DNA from: Streptococcus salivarius
Lineage (GTDB): Bacteria; Bacillota; Bacilli; Lactobacillales; Streptococcaceae
DNA length: 64,000 nucleotides
Direction of reading: 5' to 3'
Assembly (NCBI RefSeq): GCF_002094975.1
Contig: NZ_CP015283.1
Location: 2,135,794-2,199,793 of the forward strand
Below are positions 29,218 through 37,637 of this stretch, piece by piece. Made by a program: the position numbers and the translations under genes. The notes under the pieces are model-generated. The model was not told where the DNA came from, did not search any database, and worked only from the letters and a program-made list of their open reading frames with translations. Within the stretch, counting starts at the first letter, position 1, and every line of letters begins with the position of its first letter.

Positions 29218-29273
29218 GTGAAAAATTCTTACTCCTTTTTAAGTCCTGAAATCTTGCTTCTAAAATACGACAA

Positions 29274-29302
29274 AAGAACCCAACCAATCGGCTGGGTTCT
29301 TA
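29274..29302 (-). terminator. terminator behind the M20/amidotransferase unit
   Basis: AAGAACCCAGCC and GGTTGGGTTCTT stem followed by TTTG on the minus strand. Between it and 29393 I see no gene. Confidence 0.82.
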
Positions 29303-29393
29303 AGTGTAAACTAAATGATCAAAAGAATATTTCTACTTAGGCACTTCCTCCTTTTCAATTTCAAAAGTGGTATCAATTTAAAGTCCTAAAACC

Positions 29394-29718
29394 TTATTTA
29401 AAACTCTTAACAAAATAATAAAAGAGTCCTTGGTCTGCTAATTGCTTATGTCCCAAGAGAAACTCAAGATGCCACTGAACACCTATAAATGGAGCGTCAG
29501 TGAAACTCTCAACACCCTCTATAACCTCATCCTCGGAACTCCTAGCAGTTACCTTCAAATGCGGAGCTAGTTTTTTCAAACTCTGACGGTGAACAGAATT
29601 GACCTCCTGCTTTCTTAACTCCATCCGCAAATAATGTACTCACAGATAGATGGATGATGGGACTTCCTCCTTCGACAGGTTTTTCATCACTAGTAATACC
29701 GATTAAGGGAATGGTCAT
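29394..29718 (-). pseudogene. decayed gamma-glutamyl-GABA hydrolase (peptidase C26)
   Basis: Remains of a class I glutamine amidotransferase-like hydrolase. The start is intact at 29718 (MTIPLIGITSDEKPVEGG, the family N-terminus), then the frame passes VSTLFADGVKKAGG and is lost. The C-terminal part is open in another frame: NSVHRQSLKKLAP, then FIGVQWHLEFL, where the catalytic HPE has become HLE. About 170 central residues, including the nucleophile cysteine, are deleted. Its ATG overlaps the stop of the upstream amidohydrolase (ATGA), so the pair was once an operon. Confidence 0.85.
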
Positions 29719-30860
29719 TTTTCTTGCTCCTTAAAATAGTCAAGTAGAAAGAGGGCGTTTTCCACATAGTAATTCACAGCTACTGGCAAGGCCTCGTCTT
29801 TCACAAGGAAATCATCATGGTGCCAGTCTGGTGCATTATCTTCACCATTTGAGCCAATAAAGGCAAAGACTCCTGGTATTTCCTTTTGATAAGCCGCAAA
29901 GTCTTCGCCCCCTGTTGATGGCAAGGTTTCAATCACTTCTGCGAAGGCCTTAGAATTTTCAAAGATGAGTGGTGTGAGCGTCTGGTCATTGTAGGTCACG
30001 TAAGGTGAATTGCCCCAAGTAATGTCAACTTGAGCACCGAACTGGTCTGCTGTCGCCTGAACGACCTTTTCAAAACGAGCAATGACATCTTCACGAACCT
30101 TAGGCTCAAAGGTACGAATCGTTCCTTCAAAAAAGCCTGCTGCTGGAAGAACATTCCAAGTATTTCCAACTTCGATATGAGTAACTGACAATACCGCTGA
30201 TTCAAAAGGCGATACCGTACGAGCCACAATCTGTTGCAAATTGTTAATGATAGTCGTAGTGACCAAGACCGTATCTACACCCAAATCAGGACGGGCTGCA
30301 TGGGAAGAAACACCCTTAACATCAACCCTAAACTGCTCCACACCAGCCATGATAGCCCCCGAACGAAGACCAATCTGACCAGGTTTCAAGTGAGGATTAT
30401 TGTGATAACCGATGATAGCTGACACACCGTCAAGACCACCCGCTTCAATGACCTGATAGGCCCCTTGGAAATTCTCCTCGGCTGGTTGGAAAATCAATCG
30501 AACGGTCCCCTTAAGCTCTGCTTCTCTTTCTTTTAAAAGCTGAGCAGCTCCAAGCAGAGAGGTCTGGTGAAAGTCATGACCACAAGCATGCATAGCCCCA
30601 TTATCGCTGGCATAAGGAAGTCCTGTCTTTTCCTTAATCGGTAGGGCATCAATATCAGCACGCAAAGCAATAATCGGATGACCTGACCCAATCTCAGCGA
30701 TGAGTCCCGTCTTCAAGGGATAATTTAAAGGCTCAATACCTAGATTTTTCAAATAACCTTTCAAAAAGACTGTCGTCTCATGCTCCTCCTCAGAAACCTC
30801 TGGATGTTGGTGAATCTGATGACGCGTCTTTGCTAAATGATCATAAAATGCTTCTGTCAT
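29715..30860 (-). CDS. M20 family amidohydrolase
   Basis: About 381 residues from the ATG at 30860 (MTEAFYDHLAKTRHQIHQHP), which has GGAGG six bases upstream; the frame opens eleven codons earlier. It is a zinc-dependent aminoacylase/carboxypeptidase-like enzyme with LRADIDALPI, MHACGHDFHQT, FQPAEENFQGA and the dimerisation-domain SSHAARPDLGVD. Relatives split N-acyl amino acids (N-acetyl-diaminopimelate, hippurate). Its stop codon overlaps the start of the decayed amidotransferase gene. The exact substrate is not determined by these motifs. Confidence 0.88.
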   Translation of the reverse strand: MTEAFYDHLAKTRHQIHQHPEVSEEEHETTVFLKGYLKNLGIEPLNYPLKTGLIAEIGSGHPIIALRADIDALPIKEKTGLPYASDNGAMHACGHDFHQTSLLGAAQLLKEREAELKGTVRLIFQPAEENFQGAYQVIEAGGLDGVSAIIGYHNNPHLKPGQIGLRSGAIMAGVEQFRVDVKGVSSHAARPDLGVDTVLVTTTIINNLQQIVARTVSPFESAVLSVTHIEVGNTWNVLPAAGFFEGTIRTFEPKVREDVIARFEKVVQATADQFGAQVDITWGNSPYVTYNDQTLTPLIFENSKAFAEVIETLPSTGGEDFAAYQKEIPGVFAFIGSNGEDNAPDWHHDDFLVKDEALPVAVNYYVENALFLLDYFKEQEK

Positions 30861-30963
30861 AATGAACCTCCCTCTCTGATTAGACCTGCTCATTGCCCTG
30901 ACTTACTTAAGTTCTCAATCGAATTGATACCATCATACCACCAGAAACAAGGCTTGAAAAATT

Positions 30964-30992
30964 AAAAAAACTTATAGAATGTCATAAGTTTT
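30964..30992 (-). terminator. rsuA-type gene terminator
   Basis: AAAACTTAT and ATAAGTTTT stem followed by T residues on the minus strand. It lies 110 bases after the pseudouridine synthase. A second inverted repeat TGATAGGA/TCCTATCA lies between, at about 31049-31086. Confidence 0.72.
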
Positions 30993-31106
30993 ACTTATAC
31001 CCCTAGAAAAGTCCGTCATTACGGGCCTTACAGTATTAAGCCTAGTGATAGGATGGACCTATAAGGAGATTGAAAGTTCCTATCATACCTTAATAAGAAG
31101 AAATGA

Positions 31107-31826
31107 CTAGCCCAAATAAGTACGCAAAATCTCTTTTTCCGCTTCCGTTAACGCTCGATAGGAACCTACTGCTATCCCTTCATCAAGCTTAAATGCTCCA
31201 AAAGAAATCCGCTTAAGATAGGTCACCTTGACCCCATAAGCCAAGAACATCTTTTTCACTTGATGAAACTTACCTTCCGAAATCGTGATATGAGCACTAC
31301 TCTTGTCCCTCGCAGAACTTAGAATTTCTAGCTGAGCAGATTTACAAACAGTACCATCCTCAAAGACAACACCAGACTCAAAAAATGCAGGTGCATCAGG
31401 CCCAAGAACATCATTGACCTCAACATAATAAGTCTTAGCCACATGATAGCGGGGGTGAAGCATGGCAAAGCCCAGAGGGCCATTGTTGGTAATCAGCACC
31501 AAGCCCTCCGTGTCTCTATCCAATCGGCCCACAAGATAGAGACCGTCTCGCTGATCTTCAGGATTAATCAAATCAATGACTGTTTGGTGTTCCTTGTCCT
31601 TTCGAGCTGACACTACACCTGCTGGCTTATTCATGAGATAGTAAACTTCTGGCGTATGCTCCAGTTCCTTACCAGAAACCGTGATGGTTTGAAGACTAGC
31701 ATCCACATTAAGATTATCTCGATCCGCCAAGATACCATCTACATAAACTTGACGGCTACGAATGAGCTTCTTAACCTGATTTCGAGAACCATAGCCTGCC
31801 TGTCCTAATAATTTATCTAAACGCAT
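31107..31826 (-). CDS. 16S rRNA pseudouridine synthase, RsuA family
   Basis: About 239 residues from ATG 31826 (MRLDKLLGQAGYGSRNQVKK). The frame is open to 31883, but the S4-like RNA-binding domain begins at the second start. The catalytic motif is GRLDRDTEGLVLITNNG, with the conserved aspartate, and the C-terminal FHQVKKMF is typical. RsuA-type enzymes modify uridine in 16S rRNA; a homologue acting on 23S rRNA is less likely given the length. Confidence 0.9.
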   Translation of the reverse strand: MRLDKLLGQAGYGSRNQVKKLIRSRQVYVDGILADRDNLNVDASLQTITVSGKELEHTPEVYYLMNKPAGVVSARKDKEHQTVIDLINPEDQRDGLYLVGRLDRDTEGLVLITNNGPLGFAMLHPRYHVAKTYYVEVNDVLGPDAPAFFESGVVFEDGTVCKSAQLEILSSARDKSSAHITISEGKFHQVKKMFLAYGVKVTYLKRISFGAFKLDEGIAVGSYRALTEAEKEILRTYLG

Positions 31827-31915
31827 AGCCCTATTGTACCACGGATAAGCGTCGTCTAGCAGACTAAAAAGAAAGTACGACATAAGAAAGGTCTCAAAAG
31901 AACACTGTAGAAAAC

Positions 31916-31942
31916 AAAAAGTCTACCTTAAAAGATAGACTT
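31916..31942 (-). terminator. VIT gene terminator
   Basis: AAGTCTATC and GGTAGACTT stem, then TTTTG on the minus strand. Confidence 0.82.
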
Positions 31943-31958
31943 CTCACATTTTTAACAC

Positions 31959-32642
31959 TTACACATTCACATGGAAGACATGCCCGACCAAGAAGGTCAC
32001 AAGCATGGTCAAGAGTCCTACTGTCAAGTTACGCAAAATCGCTTGTTTAACAGGTGCTTTTCCGAGCTTGGCACTGATATATCCAGTTAAGAGCAAGGTA
32101 AGGGCAACCACGACCACTGTTACAGGAATACGATAAGGCTCTGGGAACAGCATGATAGCTAGGGCTGGTGGCAAGGAACCAACTGAAAAAGCCAGGAAAC
32201 TAGATACAGCAGCATGCCATGGATTCGTAATTTCATCCAAATCCACCCCATATTTTTCCTCAACTAAGACCTTAATCGGATTCTTATTGAAGGCTTGATT
32301 AACCTTAACTTCAGCTGCTGTTTCGCAATCCCCCTGACTGAGGAAGGTTTGGTACAAACTCTCTCTAGCTGCTTCAGGTGAGCGTTCCAGGAGAGCTTCT
32401 TCCTTAGCGATGGCAGCTTCTTCGGTATCTTTTTGCGTTGAGACACTGACATATTCGCCACCGGCCATCGAAAAGGCACCGGCAAAAATGGCTGACAAGG
32501 CAGAAATCAAGATGAACCAAATGTTTGATGTCGCACTAGCCACACCGATAACCACTCCTGCAATGGAAATAATGCCATCATTGGCACCCAAAACACCTGC
32601 TCTCAAAATATTCAAACGCTCTGCAAAATTCTTATCTTCCAA
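31959..32642 (-). CDS. VIT1/CCC1-type iron/manganese transporter
   Basis: A 227-residue membrane protein that begins with TTG at 32642, with AAGGAG eight bases before. It has GVLGANDGIISIAGVVIGV in the first span, GAFSMAGGEYVSVSTQKD with the conserved metal-path residues, an acidic cytoplasmic segment rich in Glu, and three further C-terminal spans. VIT family members move Fe2+ or Mn2+ out of the cytoplasm in bacteria. The promoter is framed by two 7-1-7 boxes like PerR/Fur sites, which fits a metal or peroxide response. Confidence 0.88.
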   Translation of the reverse strand: MEDKNFAERLNILRAGVLGANDGIISIAGVVIGVASATSNIWFILISALSAIFAGAFSMAGGEYVSVSTQKDTEEAAIAKEEALLERSPEAARESLYQTFLSQGDCETAAEVKVNQAFNKNPIKVLVEEKYGVDLDEITNPWHAAVSSFLAFSVGSLPPALAIMLFPEPYRIPVTVVVVALTLLLTGYISAKLGKAPVKQAILRNLTVGLLTMLVTFLVGHVFHVNV

Positions 32643-32658
32643 TTTATTTACTCCTTAT

Positions 32659-32707
32659 TTAGAATGATTCTAAATAGTATTATAACAGTTATTTAGAATG
32701 ATTACAA
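32659..32707 (-). promoter_or_regulatory. VIT promoter with two PerR/Fur-like boxes
   Basis: TTGTAA (32702-32707), 17 bases, TATAAT (32679-32684). Box 1, TTAGAATGATTCTAA (32659-32673), is a perfect 7-1-7 palindrome just after the -10. Box 2 (32693-32707), TTGTAATCATTCTAA on the minus strand, overlaps the -35. Confidence 0.8.
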
Positions 32708-32732
32708 ATAAGAAATCTAAAAAGTAGAATTT

Positions 32733-33503
32733 TTAAGGTTTACTCCAGTCACACGCAAACTCCAAAGCTAATAAAGCCACCTTGTCCTTTTCATCCAAGT
32801 CCATATGATTCATCAGGTTACGAGCGTCCCAATTACCTTCAGAAAGGTGATCCGCAGCATAGAAGAAGTGGCAGACCTCAACACCTCTAAACTTTGCTAA
32901 AGCTGCAACTGCAGAGCACTCCATATCCACACAAATGGCCCTTGCTGCCTTTCGAGCTTTGAGTTTAGCACTCGTCTCACGGTAAATACCATCAGTTGTC
33001 CAGACCTTGCCTTCCTTATGAGGAATCTGACGCTCATTGAGATAGGAACGAAAACAAGCTAAAACACCCACATTTACCGCAATCTCATTGCTAGCTTCCA
33101 CATAGTGAAAACTCGTTCCTTCATCTCTAAGAGCATGACTAGGGATAATAATAGAAGTCTCTTTAATATCTTTATCAAGCACCCCACAAGTCCCAAAGAG
33201 CACCAGTTTATCAGTTCCCAAAGCAAAAATATCCTCTAAAATAGCCACACAGGCAGAGGCACCTACAGGTGCATTAAAAAGAGCCAACTCCTGCTCATCA
33301 ATAACAAGCTTATATATCGGAATAGCCACATTCGCCATGGACGTTTCATAGATAAGTTCATGAGGAAACATCTCAAGCATTCGTTGAAAGGTCGAACGAG
33401 AAAAACAGGATACAGCTATTTTAGGAAACCCCTCAAGAGGCTCATTCAAGTCCTCGGGATTGATAATCGCTTGTCTATTGGCATCAAATTCAGTTAGTAG
33501 CAT
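32733..33503 (-). CDS. nucleoside phosphorylase
   Basis: A 256-residue member of the purine/uridine phosphorylase family, which cleaves nucleosides to base and ribose-1-phosphate. The fold shows NAPVGASACVAILEDI, LVLFGTCGVLDKDI, and VDMECSAVAALAKFRGV where the Met-Glu pair binds ribose, then FFYAADHLSEGNW. The sequence is divergent from classic DeoD and Udp, so the base is not assigned. It has no close operon partner. Confidence 0.85.
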   Translation of the reverse strand: MLLTEFDANRQAIINPEDLNEPLEGFPKIAVSCFSRSTFQRMLEMFPHELIYETSMANVAIPIYKLVIDEQELALFNAPVGASACVAILEDIFALGTDKLVLFGTCGVLDKDIKETSIIIPSHALRDEGTSFHYVEASNEIAVNVGVLACFRSYLNERQIPHKEGKVWTTDGIYRETSAKLKARKAARAICVDMECSAVAALAKFRGVEVCHFFYAADHLSEGNWDARNLMNHMDLDEKDKVALLALEFACDWSKP

Positions 33504-33540
33504 ACGTGACCTCCTTAGTTTCAGGACCCATTATAACATA

Positions 33541-33569
33541 ATAAAATCAGACCCAAGTCTGGTCTGATT
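33541..33569 (-). terminator. terminator of the XRE/membrane protein pair
   Basis: AATCAGACC and GGTCTGATT stem with TTTAT behind it on the minus strand. Confidence 0.82.
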
Positions 33570-33579
33570 CTAACACTAT

Positions 33580-34074
33580 TTAGTCTTCATTCTCCAAATC
33601 GTCCAGCTGTTTTTCAAGACGTCTTCTCTCATATCTTCCCAGTGCTGTGAGAGCCCAATTCATAAAAAAGACAAAGGGAATATACAAAATATAAGTAAGT
33701 GGCCAAGCCATGAGATATCTAGGATCCAGGGGATTATTATGATAGACATTGTGGTTAAACTGATAGTTAGCTGACATTATCATAAGAGTGATAAGCGCAG
33801 TCACCAGTAAACAACCTAAGACTGTCATTCCGGAACCCCCAAATGTGTTAACACTAAGTCGTTCAGATCTATAAATAGACCAAATCCATGCTATAAATAA
33901 TGGAAAGGCCAAGTAATTAGAGGTAATAACCCCCTTGTTAAAGAAGGAACTATAGACCAAGCACGCAAGCGTCCCAGCAATCATTATGTAAAAACATTCT
34001 GCACCAACTTTATTATTTAGAGCTTTTTCTCGTTCATCTGTAACTTTATTATTAACAAGCTTAAATTTCATCAT
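33580..34074 (-). CDS. membrane protein paired with XRE regulator
   Basis: About 164 residues from ATG 34074 (MMKFKLVNNKVTDEREKALNNK), which has GGAAGGAAG before it; the open frame runs to 34143 inside the regulator gene. Four hydrophobic spans are visible (about 30-48, 56-70, 82-100, 122-145). The N-terminal NKVTDEREKALNNKVGAE and the following regulator gene 14 bases upstream match a common Firmicute pair of a small XRE repressor and a DUF-type membrane protein of unknown function. Confidence 0.75.
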   Translation of the reverse strand: MMKFKLVNNKVTDEREKALNNKVGAECFYIMIAGTLACLVYSSFFNKGVITSNYLAFPLFIAWIWSIYRSERLSVNTFGGSGMTVLGCLLVTALITLMIMSANYQFNHNVYHNNPLDPRYLMAWPLTYILYIPFVFFMNWALTALGRYERRRLEKQLDDLENED

Positions 34075-34087
34075 CTTTACTTCCTTC

Positions 34088-34285
34088 CTAATTCTCCCAA
34101 AACAGTTGATCCAAGGTCCTGTCCAGTGTCTTGCAAATGGCAATGCATAAACCTAGGCTGGGATTGTACTTTCCAGCTTCAATCAACCCTATGGTTTGTC
34201 TTGTTGCACCTACCGCTTCTGCCAAGTCACCCTGGGTCATATCATGCTCTGCTCGAGCTGCTTTTAAGCGTAAATTCTTTGCCAC
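34088..34285 (-). CDS. XRE-family repressor
   Basis: A 65-residue DNA-binding protein beginning with GTG at 34285 (VAKNLRLKAARAEHDMTQ), with AAAGGAGG six bases before. The frame also opens at an ATG at 34327, but that lacks a ribosome site. The helix-turn-helix is MTQGDLAEAVGATRQTIGLIEAG with YNPSLGLC, the YozG/HipB-like short form with no extra domain. It probably controls itself and the membrane protein gene that follows. Confidence 0.88.
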   Translation of the reverse strand: MAKNLRLKAARAEHDMTQGDLAEAVGATRQTIGLIEAGKYNPSLGLCIAICKTLDRTLDQLFWEN

Positions 34286-34421
34286 ATGCCCCCTCCTTTT
34301 CATCTTATCTGATATTATCGTCGACATTGATTAGGTTCACCATCTGTTTTCATCTTAATTATACACTATATATTTCTAATTGCAATATATATCTGTTATT
34401 ATTTTAGAAATAAATTGCAAA

Positions 34422-34445
34422 ATAAAAAACCGAGATTTCTCTCAG
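34422..34445 (-). terminator. trhO terminator
   Basis: CTGAGA gaaa TCTCGG hairpin followed by TTTTTTATT on the minus strand. Confidence 0.85.
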
Positions 34446-34463
34446 CTTCTTCACTATTTAAAC

Positions 34464-35447
34464 TTAAGCAGGGGTTACATCCAAGCTTTCACCAATTGCC
34501 GCAAGACGTTCGACAACTTCTTCTTGTCTCAAACCATTTTCAGAGACATAACGGTTGCGTGGGTGAACACGGCATTCATGTGAGCAGCCACGGAGGTATT
34601 TATCTTCATTTTCCTCTGAAGCAAGGATACGACGGTTACAGAATGGATTACCGCAGTTGACATAGCGTTCGCAAGGCGTCCCATCGAACCAATCCTTACC
34701 GACAACGACAGGGTCTACATGGTTGATATCAACGGCAATACGCTCGTCAAAGACATACATCTTACCATCCCAAAGCTCCCCTTGAACCTCTGGATCTTTT
34801 CCGTAAGTCGCGATACCGCCATGCAATTGACCAACATCTTTGTAGCCTTCACGGACCATCCAACCTGAGAATTTCTCACAGCGGACACCACCAGTACAGT
34901 AAACAACCACGCGCTTGTCCATGAACTCTTCTTTATGGTCGCGGACCCATTGTGGCAATTCACGGAAGTTACGAATGTCTGGACGAATGGCTCCACGGAA
35001 GTGACCAAGGTCATACTCATAGTCGTTACGTGTATCGAGGACAACAGTGTCCTCATCTAAAAGGGCGTCTTTAAACTCCTTTGGTGACAAGTAAGCACCC
35101 GTTGTTTCAAGCGGATTGATGTCGCTGTCAAAGTTATCATCCTCTAAACCAAGGTGAACGATTTCCTTCTTGTAACGAACAAACATCTTCTTGAAGGCTT
35201 GCTCTTCTTCCTCATCAATCTTGAACCAAAGGTCCTCCATACCTGGAAGGCTGTGAACGTAGTCCATGTATTTTTGAGTGGTTTCATAGTCACCAGAAAC
35301 CGTTCCATTGATTCCCTCGTCAGCGACCAAGATACGTCCTTTCAGACCGATTGACTTACAGAAAGCCAAGTGGTCAGCCGCAAATTGCTCAGCATTTTCG
35401 ATGGGAAGGTATTTATAATAAAGCAATACTCGAATAGGTTTTGCCAT
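34464..35447 (-). CDS. trhO: tRNA uridine-34 hydroxylase, rhodanese family
   Basis: A 327-residue protein of the YbfJ/UPF0176 family, shown in E. coli and B. subtilis to hydroxylate U34 of tRNAs. It has an N-terminal acylphosphatase-like domain ([29 protein letters not shown]), a rhodanese domain with the active loop [14 protein letters not shown], and a C-terminal zinc-like cysteine cluster ([29 protein letters not shown]). All conserved cysteines are present. Single gene. Confidence 0.92.
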   Translation of the reverse strand: MAKPIRVLLYYKYLPIENAEQFAADHLAFCKSIGLKGRILVADEGINGTVSGDYETTQKYMDYVHSLPGMEDLWFKIDEEEEQAFKKMFVRYKKEIVHLGLEDDNFDSDINPLETTGAYLSPKEFKDALLDEDTVVLDTRNDYEYDLGHFRGAIRPDIRNFRELPQWVRDHKEEFMDKRVVVYCTGGVRCEKFSGWMVREGYKDVGQLHGGIATYGKDPEVQGELWDGKMYVFDERIAVDINHVDPVVVGKDWFDGTPCERYVNCGNPFCNRRILASEENEDKYLRGCSHECRVHPRNRYVSENGLRQEEVVERLAAIGESLDVTPA

Positions 35448-35511
35448 TGTATGTCCTCTTTCTTTATGAAATATCTATATCTGTTGTTTGATAGTCAAAG
35501 TCAACTTAACT

Positions 35512-35541
35512 ATTATAGCGCTATCAAAGAGAGCTAAGCAA
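35512..35541 (-). promoter_or_regulatory. trhO promoter
   Basis: TTGCTT (35536-35541), 18 bases, TATAAT (35512-35517). Confidence 0.7.
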
Positions 35542-35569
35542 TTGATTTGCTTGGAAGTGACTTTTCACA

Positions 35570-35598
35570 AAAGAAAAAGCTGAGCGCCAAATAGCTCA
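35570..35598 (-). terminator. nagB terminator
   Basis: TGAGC and GCTCA stem with an eight-base loop, then GCTTTTTCTTTTG on the minus strand. Confidence 0.7.
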
Positions 35599-35643
35599 AC
35601 CTGTTTTTTTCTATACTCGCCTCTTCTTGACTCATGTATTATC

Positions 35644-36345
35644 TTACAATTTTGCAGCAGCTGCCTCATCCAAGATAAGAGTCACATCTGGATGATTTTG
35701 CAAGACACTAGCTGGTACTTCCTCTGTCACAGGACCCTTGACCATTTTGAAAATGGCATCTGCCTTCTTGTCACCATAGGCAAACAAGATAATCTTCTTA
35801 GCAGCCATAATGGAAGCAATTCCCATTGAAATAGCCTTCGTAGGGACTTGGTCACGACTGGCAAAGAAACGGCTATTGGCTTCAATGGTGCTGTCCGTCA
35901 AGTCGACCACATGAGTTTGACTATCAAAAGGTGTACCTGGCTCATTAAAGCCAATATGCCCATTACTTCCGATTCCTAGGATTTGCAAATCAATGGCATG
36001 TTGTGCCAAGACGTCATCATAATCCTTAGCCGCCTGCTCCAAGTCCTCAGCCATACCGTCAGGCAAGAAGCTCTCCTTAAATGGCTTGGCATCAAAGAGT
36101 TGAGCCTTCATAAAGGCATGATAGCTCTGCTCATGGTCTGGTGCTAGTCCGACGTACTCATCCAAATTGACACTATAAAGCTCCGAAAAATCCACGTCGC
36201 TTTCAACCATCTCTTGGTAAAGAGCGATAGGTGAACTACCTGTCGCCAAGCCCAAGGTTTGAGCACCTGCTGCAAGGCTCTCTTTAAGAAGATCAAAGGC
36301 AACTTGTCCTCCCTCAACTTGATTCTTAACTAAAATCTTTTTCAT
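35644..36345 (-). CDS. nagB: glucosamine-6-phosphate deaminase
   Basis: About 233 residues from ATG 36345 ([20 protein letters not shown]) with GAGGTG upstream; the frame opens ten codons earlier inside the operator. The enzyme converts glucosamine-6-phosphate to fructose-6-phosphate and ammonia in amino-sugar catabolism. It shows [26 protein letters not shown] with the catalytic aspartate, [14 protein letters not shown] and a short C-terminus without the E. coli allosteric extension. Expression is probably under CcpA and a NagR-type repressor. Confidence 0.95.
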   Translation of the reverse strand: MKKILVKNQVEGGQVAFDLLKESLAAGAQTLGLATGSSPIALYQEMVESDVDFSELYSVNLDEYVGLAPDHEQSYHAFMKAQLFDAKPFKESFLPDGMAEDLEQAAKDYDDVLAQHAIDLQILGIGSNGHIGFNEPGTPFDSQTHVVDLTDSTIEANSRFFASRDQVPTKAISMGIASIMAAKKIILFAYGDKKADAIFKMVKGPVTEEVPASVLQNHPDVTLILDEAAAAKL

Positions 36346-36362
36346 TCTATTCACCTCGATAT

Positions 36363-36424
36363 TGGTATATACCATTTTTCTTTATTATCTCTTTTTTTAA
36401 CCTTTTTGTCAAGCGCTTTCACTC
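36363..36424 (-). promoter_or_regulatory. nagB promoter with NagR-type operator and cre-like site
   Basis: TTGACA (36407-36412), 17 bases, GATAAT (36384-36389). TGGTATATACCA (36363-36374) is a perfect palindrome between the -10 and the gene, of the GntR/NagR dre type. TGAAAGCGCTTGAC overlaps the -35 and resembles a cre with one or two mismatches. Confidence 0.78.
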
Positions 36425-36434
36425 AACTCCTTTA

Positions 36435-36463
36435 ATGACTGTCATCCTATATCGTGCTATAAT
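36435..36463 (+). promoter_or_regulatory. queA promoter
   Basis: ATGACT (36435-36440, weak), 17 bases, TATAAT (36458-36463). Confidence 0.65.
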
Positions 36464-36496
36464 AAAAAGGCTGAAAATTTTTAAACGAGGAAAGAA

Positions 36497-37540
36497 ATGA
36501 ATACAAACGATTTTGATTTTGAACTACCAGAGGAACTGATTGCCCAAACCCCATTGGAACAACGTGATGCCTCTAAACTCTTGGTCATTGATCCTGTAAC
36601 CAAGGAAATGACTGATACCCACTTCGACCACATCATTGACCAGCTTAACCCTGGCGATGCCTTGGTCATGAACAATACGCGCGTGCTTCCTGCCCGCCTC
36701 TATGGTGAAAAGCCTGATACCCACGGCCATGTGGAATTTCTCCTTTTGAAAAATACCCAAGGGGATCAATGGGAAGTTTTAGCCAAACCAGCCAAACGCC
36801 TTAAAGTAGGTGCTAAAGTCAGTTTTGGTGATGGCCGTTTGACTGCCACTGTTACTGAGGAACTAGATCACGGTGGACGAATCGTAGAATTTAACTACGA
36901 CGGTATCTTCCTTGAGGTTTTGGAAAGCTTGGGTGAGATGCCATTGCCACCTTATATCCATGAAAAATTGGAAGACCGCGACCGTTACCAAACAGTCTAT
37001 GCCAAGGAAAATGGCTCTGCCGCTGCTCCAACAGCTGGCCTCCATTTCACTCCTGAATTACTTCAAAAGATTGAAGCTAAAGGCGTAAAATTGGTCTACC
37101 TCACCCTCCACGTTGGACTGGGAACCTTCCGACCTGTTTCTGTTGAGAATGTCGACGAACATGAGATGCACTCAGAGTTTTACACCCTCAGTCAAGACGC
37201 TGCCGATACCCTTAATAGCGTCAAAGCCGCTGGAGGCCGCATCATTGCAGTAGGAACTACTTCAATACGAACACTTGAGACAATCGGCAATAAATACGAT
37301 GGTCAACTCCAAGCCGACTCAGGCTGGACTAATATCTTTATCAAACCAGGCTACCAATTCACAGTCGTAGACGCCTTTTCAACCAACTTCCACCTTCCAA
37401 AATCAACTTTGGTCATGTTGGTTTCAGCCTTTGCTGGCCGTGAATTTGTCCTCGATGCCTACAAACACGCCGTCCAAGAACGCTACCGCTTCTTCAGTTT
37501 CGGAGATGCCATGTTCGTCACACGACCTGCTGAGAAATAA
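36497..37540 (+). CDS. queA: S-adenosylmethionine:tRNA ribosyltransferase-isomerase
   Basis: A 347-residue enzyme that transfers ribose from SAM to preQ1-tRNA, making epoxyqueuosine at position 34. It starts [14 protein letters not shown] and has [29 protein letters not shown] and [10 protein letters not shown]. It is divergent from nagB, with about 150 bases between the two starts, an arrangement common in streptococci. Length is normal and a terminator follows. Confidence 0.96.
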   Translation: MNTNDFDFELPEELIAQTPLEQRDASKLLVIDPVTKEMTDTHFDHIIDQLNPGDALVMNNTRVLPARLYGEKPDTHGHVEFLLLKNTQGDQWEVLAKPAKRLKVGAKVSFGDGRLTATVTEELDHGGRIVEFNYDGIFLEVLESLGEMPLPPYIHEKLEDRDRYQTVYAKENGSAAAPTAGLHFTPELLQKIEAKGVKLVYLTLHVGLGTFRPVSVENVDEHEMHSEFYTLSQDAADTLNSVKAAGGRIIAVGTTSIRTLETIGNKYDGQLQADSGWTNIFIKPGYQFTVVDAFSTNFHLPKSTLVMLVSAFAGREFVLDAYKHAVQERYRFFSFGDAMFVTRPAEK

Positions 37541-37551
37541 ATATTAATTTT

Positions 37552-37584
37552 GAGACTTCTCTCACTGGGGAAGTCTCTTTTATT
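37552..37584 (+). terminator. queA terminator
   Basis: GAGACTTC and GAAGTCTC stem followed by TTTTATT on the plus strand. Confidence 0.85.
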
Positions 37585-37600
37585 GCTCGTTAAAATCAGC

Positions 37601-37630
37601 AAAAATCCACCAGTTATGAACTGATGGATT
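37601..37630 (-). terminator. terminator of the ABC exporter pair
   Basis: AATCCATCAG and CTGGTGGATT stem with TTTTT behind it on the minus strand. Confidence 0.85.
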
Positions 37631-37637
37631 ATTTTGT

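Noticed and set aside
37552-37584. Possible relic of the GAGACTTTCC repeat family at the queA terminator
   Set aside because: Only GAGACTTC/GAAGTCTC is shared; it is explained as an ordinary terminator stem.
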